Shown here piece by piece: positions 11,732 through 23,086 of a stretch of DNA of 64,000 nucleotides (position 1 is the stretch's first letter; each line of letters starts with the position of its first letter). The position numbers and the translations under genes were made by a program. The DNA lies in the NCBI GenBank assembly GCA_047967505.1, contig CM106538.1. The stretch is one strand, 5' to 3'. The stretch is from Dipteris shenzhenensis (taxonomy: Eukaryota; Polypodiophyta; Polypodiopsida; Gleicheniales). Under the pieces are notes generated by a model, which searched no databases, was not told the origin of the DNA, and saw only the letters and a program-made list of their open reading frames with translations.

Positions 11732-14700
11732 TTGATCCCAACAACTTCCAACAGGTAATAGAGCAACATGCAAAACATCCCCAATTGGGTGGCACCGCAC
11801 TAGCAAGCTTGATAAGATGCCAAGTCACAATGCCAATTGGGACCTGGATCGAATCTTCACAATACTTTCCCCCACCTGAAAAAGAGGAAAAGGTAATTTC
11901 AATTAAATTTCGTGCTAGGGATGACATAAAAAAAGTAACCATCCCGCTGGAGCATAAAGCCTTTAGTCAATACCTGGCAATAGTGGACGACAGAGTTGGA
12001 GTAAATATTCTGGCAAGATAGCTATATGAAGAATGGGGCCTATCTCCAATGCAGAAGGCCACATTTAACATCCACCTAGCTGACCACACGAAAATGAAGC
12101 CATTGGGTATCATTGACAATAAGTCAATAAAATTTGTTGGAGTAAGATTCATGCTCTAGTTTACTATCTTGGATCTTCCCAAGGGCGCCACAGCATACCA
12201 GATATTGTTGGGAAGACCATGGCTTCGGGAAGCGTCGGTACTCCATGATTGGGGCACCGATAGGATCACTATCCAAAATAGAGAAACCACTGTCGATAAA
12301 TCCCTGTACCTCCCAATGCACTAAAGCCCATAGAAGGGGATACACAAAGTGACATCAATAATTGGATACAAACGTTGGCTACAATAGATAATTGTTAAAC
12401 AACACATCTAATGTTGCTAGATGTGGATGCCCAAATGATACAACTAGAAGCACCAATCTGGGATGATGAATCAAAAGTAGTGGAAATGCCAGTCTTCATG
12501 ACAAGCATCGAATGGGATAGTGACCCTGAAGAATCCATCATAGAATGCTACGGTGCCAACATAGAGTGGGATATGGAAATAGAAGCTAATAATGCAAGCT
12601 TCAAAGGCCAAGTATTTGATATCGACTTGGCAATTCTACAGGCACTCATGGCCATTGAATTCCCCAAGATCAACCCTCCAACACAATCCAATAGCAATCG
12701 GTCCAGGGAAAAAAAGAGGGTGTACAGTGCCAAAAGGCCAAGATAGAGCACTTCAACCAATTCAAAAGAATGCAAACCAAAGTGGTTGAATTGTACTTAA
12801 CTAAGACCACAAAAGCACTTGAGTCCCCAAATTTTAAATGGGATCCTAAAGGGCTTGAAGGCGTTTGTATGGCCGAAGAACCACTCCTTGGGAGTGCGAA
12901 TCCTATTGAAATTCCATCACTCGTCTCACAAAGCAAAAAGCTTAGAAAGTTCAAACCCAATGTGAGAATGAAGAGTGAAATGGTGAATAGTAACAAAAAA
13001 CAAGAACAAGGGAACATAGGTGAATTGGACCAAATATCTTCCAGTGGAGCTAGCAGCCAAGCAAGCACCTCAAAATGCCATGAAGGCCTAAGGGAAGTTC
13101 TCGATTACTTCAAAAACTACACTAGAGGAGAAGCAACAATAGCAGTGCCTAGGCCAATCAGGGAATTAGAGCTCAAAGAAACAGAGAATATCGAATACCC
13201 CAGTTTATGAAGGACCACCAACCAAGACAAGGAAACTGAATCTTGCCTTGGACAGAGAAGAAGAAGAAAAGCTTGTATACATCCGGTGAACAGCTCACTC
13301 TAGAAGAAGAAAAAGAATTGAAAGCATTGCTAATGGAATATAGAGATTGCATGGCTTGTTCCTACAAAGAAATGAAAGGGATTTCCCCAGAAGTTGTAGT
13401 ACATACCATACCAAAATCAGGGAAGGATCCAAGCCAAAGGTATGTGGGCCTTACAGGACAAATCCCAAGTATGGCACCCATGTCTATGAAGAACTAGAAA
13501 ATTTATTGGATGCTGGTTTCATTTATGAGATCGAGCATACGGATTGGGTGTCACCAATTGTGATTCTTCCTAAGAAAAACAAGAACCTCAAAATATGTGT
13601 GAATCTCAAGATCACAATCAAAGATCATTATCCCCTACCATTGACTGAAACAGTTTTAGAAAGGGTAGTGGGATCTGAAGTGTATAGCTTCTTGGATGGG
13701 TTCAGCAAGTACAACCAAGTACAAATTGCACCTCAAGATCAGGCAAAGACAGTGTTTGCCATAGAATGGGGCATTTTTGCATACAATCATGCCATTCAGC
13801 TTATGCAATGCCCCATCTACTTTTCAAAGGGTAATGTACACCGCCTTTAAGGAATTTCTCAACAAGTTCCTACAAGTCTTCCTCGATGACTTGTGCGTAC
13901 ACTCAGGAAAAAAGGATCACTTGAAATGCCTTGAAGAAGTAATTAAAAAATGCAGGGAGTATGGAATCTCTTTGAATCCTCTAAAATGCCACTTCTTGGT
14001 CACACACGGAGTAGGCTTGGGACACATAGTCTCTCGACGTGGGATTGCAAAAACTGACATGGACAAAATAAAGATCATCATGGAACTTCCCCCCCCCCCA
14101 CTAAATGCCAAGGGAATCCAAGTCTTCATGGGACATGCCAAATACTATAGAAGATTCATACTAAGGTATGCCATGATTGCAAGGCCCCTATATAAGATCC
14201 TAGTCAACTTCATCTAGACAAATGAATGCAAACAAGCATTCGAAACCCTCAAGTGGAGATTGATCTCATAGCCCCTCTTCTAATGGCACCAAATTGGGAC
14301 ATAGAATTTCATGTACATACTGATGGTTCCAATTATGCACTAGGGAGTGTGTTATGTCAACCTAGAAAACACAACAAAGACTACCCGGTATACTTTGCAA
14401 GCAGATAGTTAAATGATGCGGAGGTGAATTACACCTCAACAAGAAGAGAAGCCTTGGCAATGATCTACCGCGTGAAGAAATTTCGACACTATCTATTGGC
14501 TACTGACTTTATCTTCTACACAGATCATCAAGCCTTATTATATCTTGTGAATCGGCCATGTACCACACACCGGATCACTCAATGGCTTCTACTACTATAG
14601 GAATTCAATTTCAAAATCGTGGTGAGAAAAGAAGCTCAACATTTCATTGCCGATCACATGTCACAATTGAGGACAGGAGAAGAGCCGGAAGGAATAGAAG

Positions 14701-15560
14701 ATGACCTACCAGATGCCACATTATTTCAAATAGACGCTGTGCCTAATTGGTGTGCAGACATCATTGGGTACTTAATGGCAGGAAGACTACCTCCTGAAAT
14801 GAAAGCAGTGGATGCTAGGAAACTAATTCTAAAAGCTACACCCTATCAACTCATTATAGGACAACTATACAAGATGGGAAAGGACCAGGTTTTAAGGAGA
14901 TGTGTGATGCCACATGAGATCATGCCAATCCTCAGTGAAGCACATGAAGGCTTTGCAAGTGGACATTTCCAAGGAAGCAACAATAAGAAAAGTCCTTCTC
15001 GCAGGATATTGGTGGCCAACACTTTGGTCAGATGCCTATGAATATGTCAAAAGCTGTGATGTATGCCAACGAACTTCTAAACCACAATACAAAGACTTCA
15101 ATCCTCTAACAACAATCGTTGCACAAAAACCCTTTGAAAAATGGGGGATTGATTTTGTGAGTCCCATCCATCCAACATCAAAGGGAGCACAAGCACGCTA
15201 CATCATTGTGGCCACTGATTACTTTACCAAATGGGTTGAAGCTAAAGCAATCGGAAAGGAAGATGCTAGAAGCACAACAAGTTCTTGTACGAGAATGTAA
15301 TCACCCAATTCGGATGTCCCATTGAAATTGCGTCAAATAGAGTCACACATTTTGTCAATGAGGTCATCCAAGAACTCTTGTCTAGCTTTATGTGATCCAT
15401 AGAAAGAGCACACCTTACTACCCCCAAGGGAATGGACAAGCTGAATCCACCAACAAAATTCTATGTATTGTCCTCACCAAGGTAGAACCAAAGCATTTTG
15501 ATTGGGAAGAGAAACTAAATGTAGCCTTATGGGCATACAGAACCACAACACTTATTTCAT
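11728..15560 (+). pseudogene. gypsy-2 pol: PR, RT, RNase H, integrase (truncated)
   Basis: Protease (11940-12330) has VDDRVGVNIL where the catalytic DSG/DTG should be, then ILLGRPWLREASVLHDWG. An acidic spacer (12400-13240) follows. Reverse transcriptase (13460-14210) includes YEIEHTDWVSPIVILPKK, FLDGFSKYNQV and FLDDLCVHS. RNase H (14230-14600) includes FHVHTDGSNYALGSVL and YTDHQALLYLVN. Integrase has its zinc module (CDVCQRT, about 15055), first catalytic Asp in WGIDFVSP (15150) and the Glu in GNGQAESTNK (15435). The middle Asp appears as Asn (IASNRVTHFVNEV, about 15335). The integrase frame dissolves after WAYRTTT at about 15553, so the C-terminus and 3' LTR are missing. Multiple stops confirm loss of function. 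Confidence 0.9.
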
Positions 15561-16321
15561 TAATTTTGGACTCATATGTCTACTTTTGGACTATTCCTTA
15601 AAATCCTTCCCAACTGAAAAGTTTACTTTATGAAACTGTCATTCGAGAATCAAAAGTTTACTTTCTGGCACTATCATTTTCACATAAGACATTTCAAAAT
15701 ATCTCTCTACAATGTTGTACAAATAATGCAAAAACTACTATTAAATCCTAAATTTGTATTTCTTGTTTATAAGAATCATATTCTTAAAATAAAAAATCCG
15801 AGTTATTAGTTTAAATCCATGAAAAACCATGCTATTGAGGATTCACAACATTTTAAAAATGTATACATAAGAGACCTGTAAGACTCTTTTTACTTTCAAT
15901 GCAGAAAACTATAACACTCTTGAATATTCAAGAAATTAAAAGGTTTATATACACATGAGACATGATGGAAGCCTCTTTTGTACTCCAAAAAATAGCAATA
16001 GCTATGCTTGCAATTTTACATTATCATGTCATAAGTTTTACAACAAATATTGCTCTGGATGAGTCTTTGTACAAAGGATCTCCTGTGGCCTTTTCAATAA
16101 TTTAATTTTTCCTTTACAATGAGTTTAGTACAAATGGGCGATCCAAACATTTGCTTGTTTGAATGTCCTTTTCTATCATGATCACAGAAATGAGCGATCC
16201 AAACATTTGCTTGTTCAGAATGTCCTTTCTATCGTCACTTGTCGCTTGGGTGCCATCTTCATTCACTCTCATCTGACAACCACCACCACCTTCACTCTTT
16301 CTCGATATTTGAATGGTGTTA
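15561..16321. other. AT-rich spacer, no gene
   Basis: Nothing coding was recognised between the truncated gypsy-2 integrase and the DUF7869-like gene. A short direct repeat, GCGATCCAAACATTTGCTTG, occurs at about 16138 and 16194. The stretch presumably contains the 3' region of the minus-strand gene to its right. Confidence 0.5.
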
Positions 16322-18622
16322 TCATGGGCATTCTTCATTTGCGCTATCTCCTTCTACTTCCTCCCGGGCGAGCATCTTTGTGAACTCTGTAATGTGCGTA
16401 ATAATTGGTTGCGGTAATTTTATTTTGTCTTCTACATCATACCCCATGTGCTTCTTTGTTTTCTTTGACCTTGATTTCCAGGATACTATGACTGTCTCTG
16501 TGGAAAGTCTTGAAATTGCTTCATGGTTTGGGACCCATTCCTTTTTCAAACAACTACTATACAATGTACTGTTATCTTGGTTCTCCTTCCTGCCCCTTGG
16601 CTCATACCATACCACTGTAAATGTTGTAGCTCTCCCCCGGTCATCCATGCTCACGTCAACTACTTTTGCAACCCAAAACTTCACGTTCTCATGTTCATCA
16701 TCCGATGGTCGAACTGCAACAAAACAATGGACATCTATGTCTATTTGTGGCATAAACTCTCTCTTCTTGGGTCCACAATAGGGACGTGGGAGCAACGATT
16801 CAAACTCATTTTCAAAGAGACCACATGCTGGACGCAAGTCATTACCAACATTTGGCCAAAATAAAGGCCGTTCTGCCTTAATATCATCTTCTCGCATTTT
16901 TGCAAGGTCCTTTATCAATTGGTAGGTCTTGCTAATTACAACAGTAGTGTGTTCCTTCCAAGAGGGCTTCCAATCAGGAAATCTCGGGAGCATTTCCTCT
17001 TTGTATGCAATAAAAACTTTTAAGCCTTCTATTTCACCTTTGGATTTCTCGCTGAATTCTTTTATAGGAGCCCATGTTGGATGCATTTCTTTGCTCGGGA
17101 TTGAAGTTAAGAGAGAGTAAGGTTCTTCAGGTTCCCATTTTGTATCAAGAGAATAGTGTTGCCATTGCATCACTGGTTTTTCATCCTTTAAGAAAAATCG
17201 AAAATAGTGTGGAGCGCTATGACCAATCAGGGCATCACCACCTTTTTGTATGAAAGGTAGAATAAAGCTCTTCCAATCATACATCCTCTCAACCATTGAG
17301 CATATTGTTCCTTCCTTATGGCCACCAACTTGCCTCCCGCATTTTCTTATCAAGTCATCCATTGTCTCCATGTCCTTGTGTTTTAGTTCTCTTGAAACTG
17401 TGCTAAATACCTGATCGATATCCTCATGTGTGTGCCCAACCAACAAAAACCCAACTTCAATCTCATTGAAGATTCTATGAGCGATTAGCATTGAGCAAAA
17501 TGCAAAGAAGAGTACATTCTTATTCTCTCGTCCGCAATTGTCTGCTTGTATTCTCAAAGTTGCTAGTAGGCGACCTTTTTCTGCATGTACATTGTGAATT
17601 GCCTTCATAACGGATGTTACAACTTGATTGCTATCGTGTAGATGCAAGGAATCAATCCATATGTCTGCAAAAAACTTAAATCCGTGCACTAACACTCCAC
17701 ATAGATGTGTCTTTAAAAAGTATTTGCCTTGTAGCTTAGGTGGAGTGTTAACGAATCGAGGTAATGTTGTTGTATTTTGATCCATACCATCTACAATAAT
17801 GCACATGTACTCATTTGGGTGAGAAATAGCTTGCTCCTTCCAAAATGCATATTTTATTCTAGAATGTCGAACAAGTCCATGATGAAATTCTCTCTTTCTT
17901 TTGTAAGCTTCTTTTTGTTCTGGAGATGTTGCACTCTCAAGTGCTCGCTTTAGATCATCACAGTCGTTGCACTTTGACATTTTTTGCCTCTTTGGGATTT
18001 TAACATGTCCAAAGCTTTTTTTCCAAAGAGTATACAAAGTATGAAAAGATGCCGGTGCATGCCCTCTTTGCCTCTGTGTTTCTCCAATAGAGTTAAATAC
18101 TTCTTTTTTGGTCAAACCTATCGGAAGATGCATTTCTGATAGGTGGGGTTGCGGTAAAGCATTTTCATAAATGTAATCTTTCAAAATTGCTGTTGCCGCA
18201 ACCGTTGAGGCTCTTGTTTTGGGCCTTCCTATGTTTCCATGAATGTTAAATTTAACTCCATACTTTGCTTTATTAGCCAAATTCCAATATGTGCCATGTG
18301 ATAATCCTATAATAATGCGATATGCATTATTGCATATACTTTTTCCATTTATAAGAGGCCTTATTTGATGTCCTGAACTTCGCCTTCTCTTATCATTTAC
18401 AAGAAAGCAAGACAATCTCGTGAGTAGGTATTCATTTCTTCTGCTTCCTTTCCTTTGCCAGACATGTTCTCTACAACCCTTGATGTCATGTAAGTTAATG
18501 GATCGCATACATGTATGCTTACAGCATGTAGATCGCATTGCTTTTAGCATAACATCTTCATTCATTACTCTTATTCTCTTTGGTTGCTTTTCTAGATCTG
18601 CCTGCACTCGTTGTCTTTTCAT
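16322..18622 (-). CDS. DUF7869-like protein, candidate RNase H-fold transposase (766 aa)
   Basis: Longest uninterrupted frame of the window. I recognise the general pattern of the DUF7869 group, found as multicopy genes in several eukaryotes and without an established function. Seen in the sequence: a basic start; a Cys cluster (C33, C34, C38, C50) that may bind metal; a winged-helix-like stretch with GRPKTRAS near 132-139; FGHVKIPKRQKMSKCNDC with C218/C221; then three blocks of the kind expected of a DDE/RNase H fold: IIVDGMDQN (D278/D281), IQADNCGRENKN (D361) and FLLVGHTHEDIDQVFS (D401/D403). Near 650-720 lies a Trp/Tyr-rich stretch (FWVAKVVDV, FTVVWYEPRG) that may be a small SH3-like module. 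The catalytic assignment is inference. The ATG at 18622 is the first after an in-frame TAG. The frame continues upstream across three stops, so this may be the 3' two-thirds of a longer gene. Confidence 0.7.
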   Translation of the reverse strand: MKRQRVQADLEKQPKRIRVMNEDVMLKAMRSTCCKHTCMRSINLHDIKGCREHVWQRKGSRRNEYLLTRLSCFLVNDKRRRSSGHQIRPLINGKSICNNAYRIIIGLSHGTYWNLANKAKYGVKFNIHGNIGRPKTRASTVAATAILKDYIYENALPQPHLSEMHLPIGLTKKEVFNSIGETQRQRGHAPASFHTLYTLWKKSFGHVKIPKRQKMSKCNDCDDLKRALESATSPEQKEAYKRKREFHHGLVRHSRIKYAFWKEQAISHPNEYMCIIVDGMDQNTTTLPRFVNTPPKLQGKYFLKTHLCGVLVHGFKFFADIWIDSLHLHDSNQVVTSVMKAIHNVHAEKGRLLATLRIQADNCGRENKNVLFFAFCSMLIAHRIFNEIEVGFLLVGHTHEDIDQVFSTVSRELKHKDMETMDDLIRKCGRQVGGHKEGTICSMVERMYDWKSFILPFIQKGGDALIGHSAPHYFRFFLKDEKPVMQWQHYSLDTKWEPEEPYSLLTSIPSKEMHPTWAPIKEFSEKSKGEIEGLKVFIAYKEEMLPRFPDWKPSWKEHTTVVISKTYQLIKDLAKMREDDIKAERPLFWPNVGNDLRPACGLFENEFESLLPRPYCGPKKREFMPQIDIDVHCFVAVRPSDDEHENVKFWVAKVVDVSMDDRGRATTFTVVWYEPRGRKENQDNSTLYSSCLKKEWVPNHEAISRLSTETVIVSWKSRSKKTKKHMGYDVEDKIKLPQPIITHITEFTKMLAREEVEGDSANEECP

Positions 18623-19993
18623 GCATCTGTATGCCCGTTTTGGGACCTTCTATTCATTCTTATTTGGATTTGTGTAGTTCTCCTTGTAAGATTTATATGT
18701 CACGTTGTTTTCATGAGATGTTGCATCCTTGATCTTATCACTCTGACAGTCAAATACTGAATATTCCTTTGTTGATGTCATCCTTGCTTTTGATACATTC
18801 GTCAAACCATTTGTAACATTTACAAGTTCACAATCAAAGTCAAACACTGAATAGTCCTTTGTTGATCTCATCCCTACTTTTGATACAATCGTAGAACCAC
18901 TTGTCACAATGGCATTAGAGTGTCCCGAATGATCTTCAAACTCATCTATTCCTGAGAGAACATCACTCATTGATGCACTTTCTATGGATTTCATAACTCC
19001 ATAGTCAGTGGTGATAGAGTGTCCAGAATGATCTTCAAACTCATCTATTCCTGAGAGAACATCGCTCATTGATGCACTTTCTATGGATTTCATAACTCCA
19101 TAGTCTTGAAACTCCTCTACTCCAGAGAGAACATCACTCATTATACTATCGTGCATGATTTCCATAATTCCATAGTTACCTGCTTTGACTCCAAGAACTT
19201 TATCAATATCCATGAAGCCATCCATGCTTGAAGATATAACACTTTTCACATCTTTGCCCAAGTTCTCAATGTGCATGAACTCATCCACCCCGGATAAGGC
19301 ATCACTTGTGAAATATTTTTATTTCTCGGTACCAATGAACTCATCGACTTCTGATAAGACGTCAGTGCTATAGTTGAGTGCATTGGAATCATCCATCTCT
19401 GAAGGAATAGAGCTTGGTACATTGGCATATTCTTTCAATTCTTTGATGTTGTAGTATACATTATGTTTATCATTAAAAACCACATGCCGAGTCTTTCCAA
19501 TCTTTAAAAATTGCATGCTCCATCTCAAATCCTTACCTACCTCATAGTAGGGACCATCCAATGACATTGAGTTATCATCCATACCATCATCAGTAACTTT
19601 TTGAATTCTCATTTGCGCAAATGTCTAGTGTTCAACTTGTTCAAATCCCAAGACTTGACCTTCTGCTACATACTTATTTGTAAATGATAACATTTGTAAA
19701 ATATCTCCCACTCTAAAATCCAAAGATATGCACTTTGTATTCCTGATGACATGTGTTGGATAAGTCTCATCTCTGTCCCATGCAATAAATGCTTTGTTGG
19801 AAGTATTATAGGGCATAACATCTCCAAGGATTTCCATATCCCCACACTTATGCTTTAGCTCAACATGTGCACTAAGAATCCTTGATACGATAACCGCTAC
19901 CTTATCTTCGCCAAGTCTTCTAAAGTGACAAATAGAATTTGGATCACTTTCATGGATTGTAGCACCACAGGTAGCAAACGGCCGCCTCTCCAT
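18623..19993 (-). pseudogene. Upstream in-frame extension of the DUF7869-like gene
   Basis: Three open segments (19993-19625, 19612-19319, 19288-18650) share exactly the frame of the 766-codon frame downstream. They are separated only by stop codons at 19625-19627 (TAG), 19319-19321 (TAA) and 18650-18652 (TAG). Between the last stop and ATG 18622 the frame reads KVPKRAYRC without interruption. Together they would give a reading frame of about 1,224 codons. The first segment (MERRPFATCGATIHES...) has no family I can name. The last carries 33-residue repeats. A stop can arise from CAG or CAA by one C-to-T change, so recent decay is the simplest view; alternatives are introns over the stops, readthrough, or separate small genes. 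Confidence 0.6.
18900..19390 (-). repeat. 33-codon repeats (SDVLSGxDEF)
   Basis: Within the upstream extension, a 99-bp unit is tandemly repeated, encoding SASMSDVLSGIDEFEDHSGH twice with DYGVMKSIE between copies. A third copy (SIMSDVLSGVEEFQ) is shortened. Weaker relatives further upstream (SDALSGVDEF, TDVLSEVDEF, DGFMDIDKVLG) suggest older rounds of the same expansion. The repeat is acidic and Ser-rich and probably unstructured. Confidence 0.85.
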
Positions 19994-20479
19994 ACACAGG
20001 AAATGAACAAGAACGCGGGCCTTGACTCAACGACTGGCTAATATCTACAGTGACCTTCTTCAGCTCCTACACCGTCCAATTCACAACAGCGCCCGTGCCC
20101 TATCTGCTAAGCCACAGAATCACCTCCAGCGCACAGCACGATCGGCTCCTACGTCAAGCCCACGAAGGACAAGCTCAACCGATGCACGGCTTCTGCAACC
20201 CGACGCACGATCGAAAAAAATCCCACAGCCCGACGGCCAAAGCTCGGCTGCACACACCAACTCACGGGATAGCAAGGCTCTAGCCCGGACACAGACTCTA
20301 CAACAACCTCATGCATAACGACCAACAACACAGCTCAGCAAGTGTTCCCAATGAGCCATCAAGCTTCTTCAGATAGCCTCGCCGCTTCACTAACGGTCAT
20401 TAACGCCGCAAACAAAATCTTTCACGATTTTGATGGAATCTAGAAAGATTCCATTCAAGCTTATCTCTACCTAGGGTTG
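19994..20479. other. Region upstream of the DUF7869-like gene
   Basis: About 490 bases without a recognised gene. It is more GC-rich than the flanks and should include the promoter or leader of the minus-strand gene. No clear TATA box was fixed. Confidence 0.4.
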
Positions 20480-20990
20480 GGTCTAGGATTTGACACGTGG
20501 CACATCCACAAGCCTAGTGACACGTGGACCTTATCCTCCACATCACGAGAGCCATGTTAGCATCACTTGACATGTGGCACCACAACTTCATCTACCACAT
20601 AGGCATATCTGCCACCTCAGCTATACAACAAATCTGTACCACGTCATCAAGTGCCACGTAGGCAACCCTTTACCTTATCTATCATGTGGGCCTATCCACA
20701 CTACCACATCATCGATTCTTGGCCATGTCAGCATTAACTAGTCTTTTGCCATGTCAACATCCCTAACAACATTGACCAGTCGAAGTGCCATATCACCCTC
20801 GAGTGACATGTTAGCATGCCATATTGGACTAGCCATGTCATCTACCACCTCACTAGTGCCACATGGCAGACAGTCCCCTACCAAGCACACCAGCCTCTTC
20901 CTAGGCACTACATGTGAACCTACTTGCCATCTCATCCCTTCACAGTGGCAGCATGTAAACACAGTTGCCACATCACCACTACATCATCAT
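20480..20990. repeat. CCAC(A/G)T / CACGTG-rich degenerate repeat
   Basis: Dozens of variants of GCCACGTGGCA, GCCATGTCA and CCACATCA follow one another with spacers of about 10-25 bases (for example GACACGTGGCACATCC at about 20492 and GACACGTGGACC at about 20519). CACGTG is the G-box core bound by plant bZIP and bHLH factors, but the high density looks more like a degenerate repeat than a promoter. It ends about 45 bases before the outer CACTA element. Confidence 0.65.
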
Positions 20991-21031
20991 TTTCATCCTT
21001 TTTTGCCCCTCCACCTTGATCAAGCACTATC

Positions 21032-21034
21032 TCT
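21032..21034. repeat. Target-site duplication TCT (left)
   Basis: Three bases before the left terminus of element 1; repeated at 33744-33746 directly after the right terminus. Confidence 0.85.
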
Positions 21035-21054
21035 CACAACAACACAAAGCAACT

Positions 21055-21330
21055 ATAGACGCGCTTGGTAGACGCGCAAAATAGCGGGCGCGTCTATAGG
21101 CGTTGCTCTAGTAGAGAAATTACGGGTGCGTCTATTAGCGCGGCTAAATGCTCGTCTATTTGCGCGTCAATCACCGCGTTTATTTGCATGTTAGACCTGA
21201 GAAAATACGGGCCCGTCTAACATCCCGTTTATTAGCGCGTCTATTTGCGCGTGTATTTGTGCGTTTATTTGGGCGTTTACACTGAGAATTAGATGCGCAT
21301 TTAGACGCGTAAATAGACGCGCTCCAGAGA
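21055..21330. repeat. Subterminal TAGACGCG array, element 1, gene 1 end
   Basis: Many variants of TAGACGCG and its complement CGCGTCTA at roughly 10-16 base spacing, in both orientations. Subterminal repeat clusters of this kind are binding sites for the TNPA-type protein in Spm. The motif carries two CpGs, so it should be sensitive to DNA methylation. Confidence 0.9.
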
Positions 21331-21489
21331 ATACAGAAAGTGAGATTTTGGTGTACATCATTGCTTTCCAAACATTGCCCATGATTACCAAAGCACATAA
21401 TTTTTTGCAAGCCCACATATACAAGAATTAAAGGAAATGAGGAGAATGAGACAATATGTAAAATAGTTTTGCCAATATCAATTGTGGGG

Positions 21490-23086
21490 CTACGGTTCAA
21501 TCTCATCCTCAATGAGATCAACCCTTGCCAAACTATCTACTTCAAAATCCAAACAAGTGTTTAGATCTACAAATACATTCAACCCACTACTACTTGTGCC
21601 ACTCATGTGCTCATCGGAATCAAGATCTCCAATGGTAGGCTCGTCCTCACGGGTAATGCCGGCCTCAATATCTATATCTCCTATCTCATGATCATCCTCC
21701 TCTCTTGTATCACGGTCATCATCACGTCCATGGGCATGATCATCCTCCATACGCTCCATATTAGTAAATGTACTATACATCACTTTGGAACGTGGCATAA
21801 TAGGTATGACATGCCACCACCTATTATTATCCACCATTGGTTGATAGACAACCTAATTCAAACACAAATACAATCATGTTACTTTTCTTGCATCAAATAT
21901 TTAAAAGCGAGTATTTTTATGTGTGTGCACAGTACCTGTTCACATTGTTGCGGTAGTATTAGTGTGTCCTTCCTACTTTGCCAAAACTTTGTGGAGTCAA
22001 TAGTTACAAAGCCACTTGCATGGCGTTTGATTGTTGCATTAGGGCCTCTTTCCACCACGTCCTTAAACCACTTTACATCCAAAACATACACAAAGAAGCG
22101 TCGAAAGTCAAGCATAATGATATCTTGGATTATGCCACAATAATCATCCATGACTCCATTGGCTCCCTCAAAGCTAGCAATGACGCCGCAATCTTGTGTG
22201 TTTCTCTTATCATCAATCCGTTGTGTTCGAAAATGCTTGCCCTCACACCATATAGCATTGAACATAGTGCACTACACCAAGAAAAAATCAATTAAATAAG
22301 CAATCTAAATTATAAAAACCTCCTAACTTATGCATAACATTCTGTATACCGACCTTGCTCATGCATCCCCTAGCATACTCCCATTCTTCCATTGTGATAT
22401 GCATCCCCTCGTCTTTCTCTGCTTTCTCCATTTCATCAACTAGCCAATCCACATGAATATCCTTTGGAAGTGCTCTTAGATGCTGAGGGTATGGCACACG
22501 AGATCCGTGGTGTGTACGAAAGAGGGCCCTTTCTTCTTGTCTTCTTGCCTTTGCATCCTTGTATCTTGTCACCCATCTTTTCATCACATCACTATTAAGC
22601 ACGCAAAAGAGGTTGATACTATTACGCAACTCCGTGTCTATTACTTTGTTGCATCCTCTTCCTTGAGGCTTCATGAGGTAATGGTGGAGGGCTACTATCA
22701 CCATCACTCCATGCATCCGTAACGGTCCCTTCTGAAGATCCCACCTCATATCGCCGACGCTTCGCCTCCTCACGACGGGCATAGGGTAACATGTGCGGGT
22801 GTGGCACTGCATCATGTATCAAATTAAAACGGGATCATTATAACTCAAACATATGAACACCCATAGGTATCTCAATCAACCTTAACTTACAAATCCTTGC
22901 CCTGTTTACGGTCACATCCCATTCTCCATACTTTGAGATATGATTGAGCGTAATCCTGCGTGCACGATACATGTTTCCTCGACATCGATCACACAGACAT
23001 TTGATTTTTTGTTCCAACCACATTTCGCGATGGTGGATACGGAGGGATTCATCCTCACTGGAGCTGCTTGTTGAAGATGGAGACAT
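21490..23086 (-). pseudogene. Element 1 gene 1: tnp2-type transposase with internal deletion
   Basis: Start ATG at 23084-23086 follows a splice-acceptor-like pyrimidine/T-rich stretch. Exon 1 encodes MSPSSTSSSSEDESLRIHHR then a Cys-rich transposase-associated segment (CLCDRCRGNMYRARR). The exon 1 donor is GCAAGG where element 2 has GTAAGG. Exon 2 runs to LPHEA and is then joined, at a GCC shared by both sides (about 22667-22669), to the late exon beginning QGRGCNKVIDTE. About 2,392 bp are absent relative to element 2, including the whole catalytic core and the DUF4218 domain, and the joint is out of frame. The DUF4216-like segment (HFRTQRIDDKRNTQDCGV) and the acidic C-terminus to the stop at 21490 remain. 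Non-functional, but a good out-group for element 2: it has Ser where element 2 has a stop (N-H-I-S-K-Y). Confidence 0.92.

Noticed and set aside
16239-16781. 180-codon + strand frame
   Set aside because: Opposite strand of the 3' part of the DUF7869-like gene; no signature of its own.
21607-22143. 178-codon + strand frame, and its twin at 30913-31449 on the minus strand
   Set aside because: Antisense shadow of the last exons of gene 1 in both elements; no family signature.
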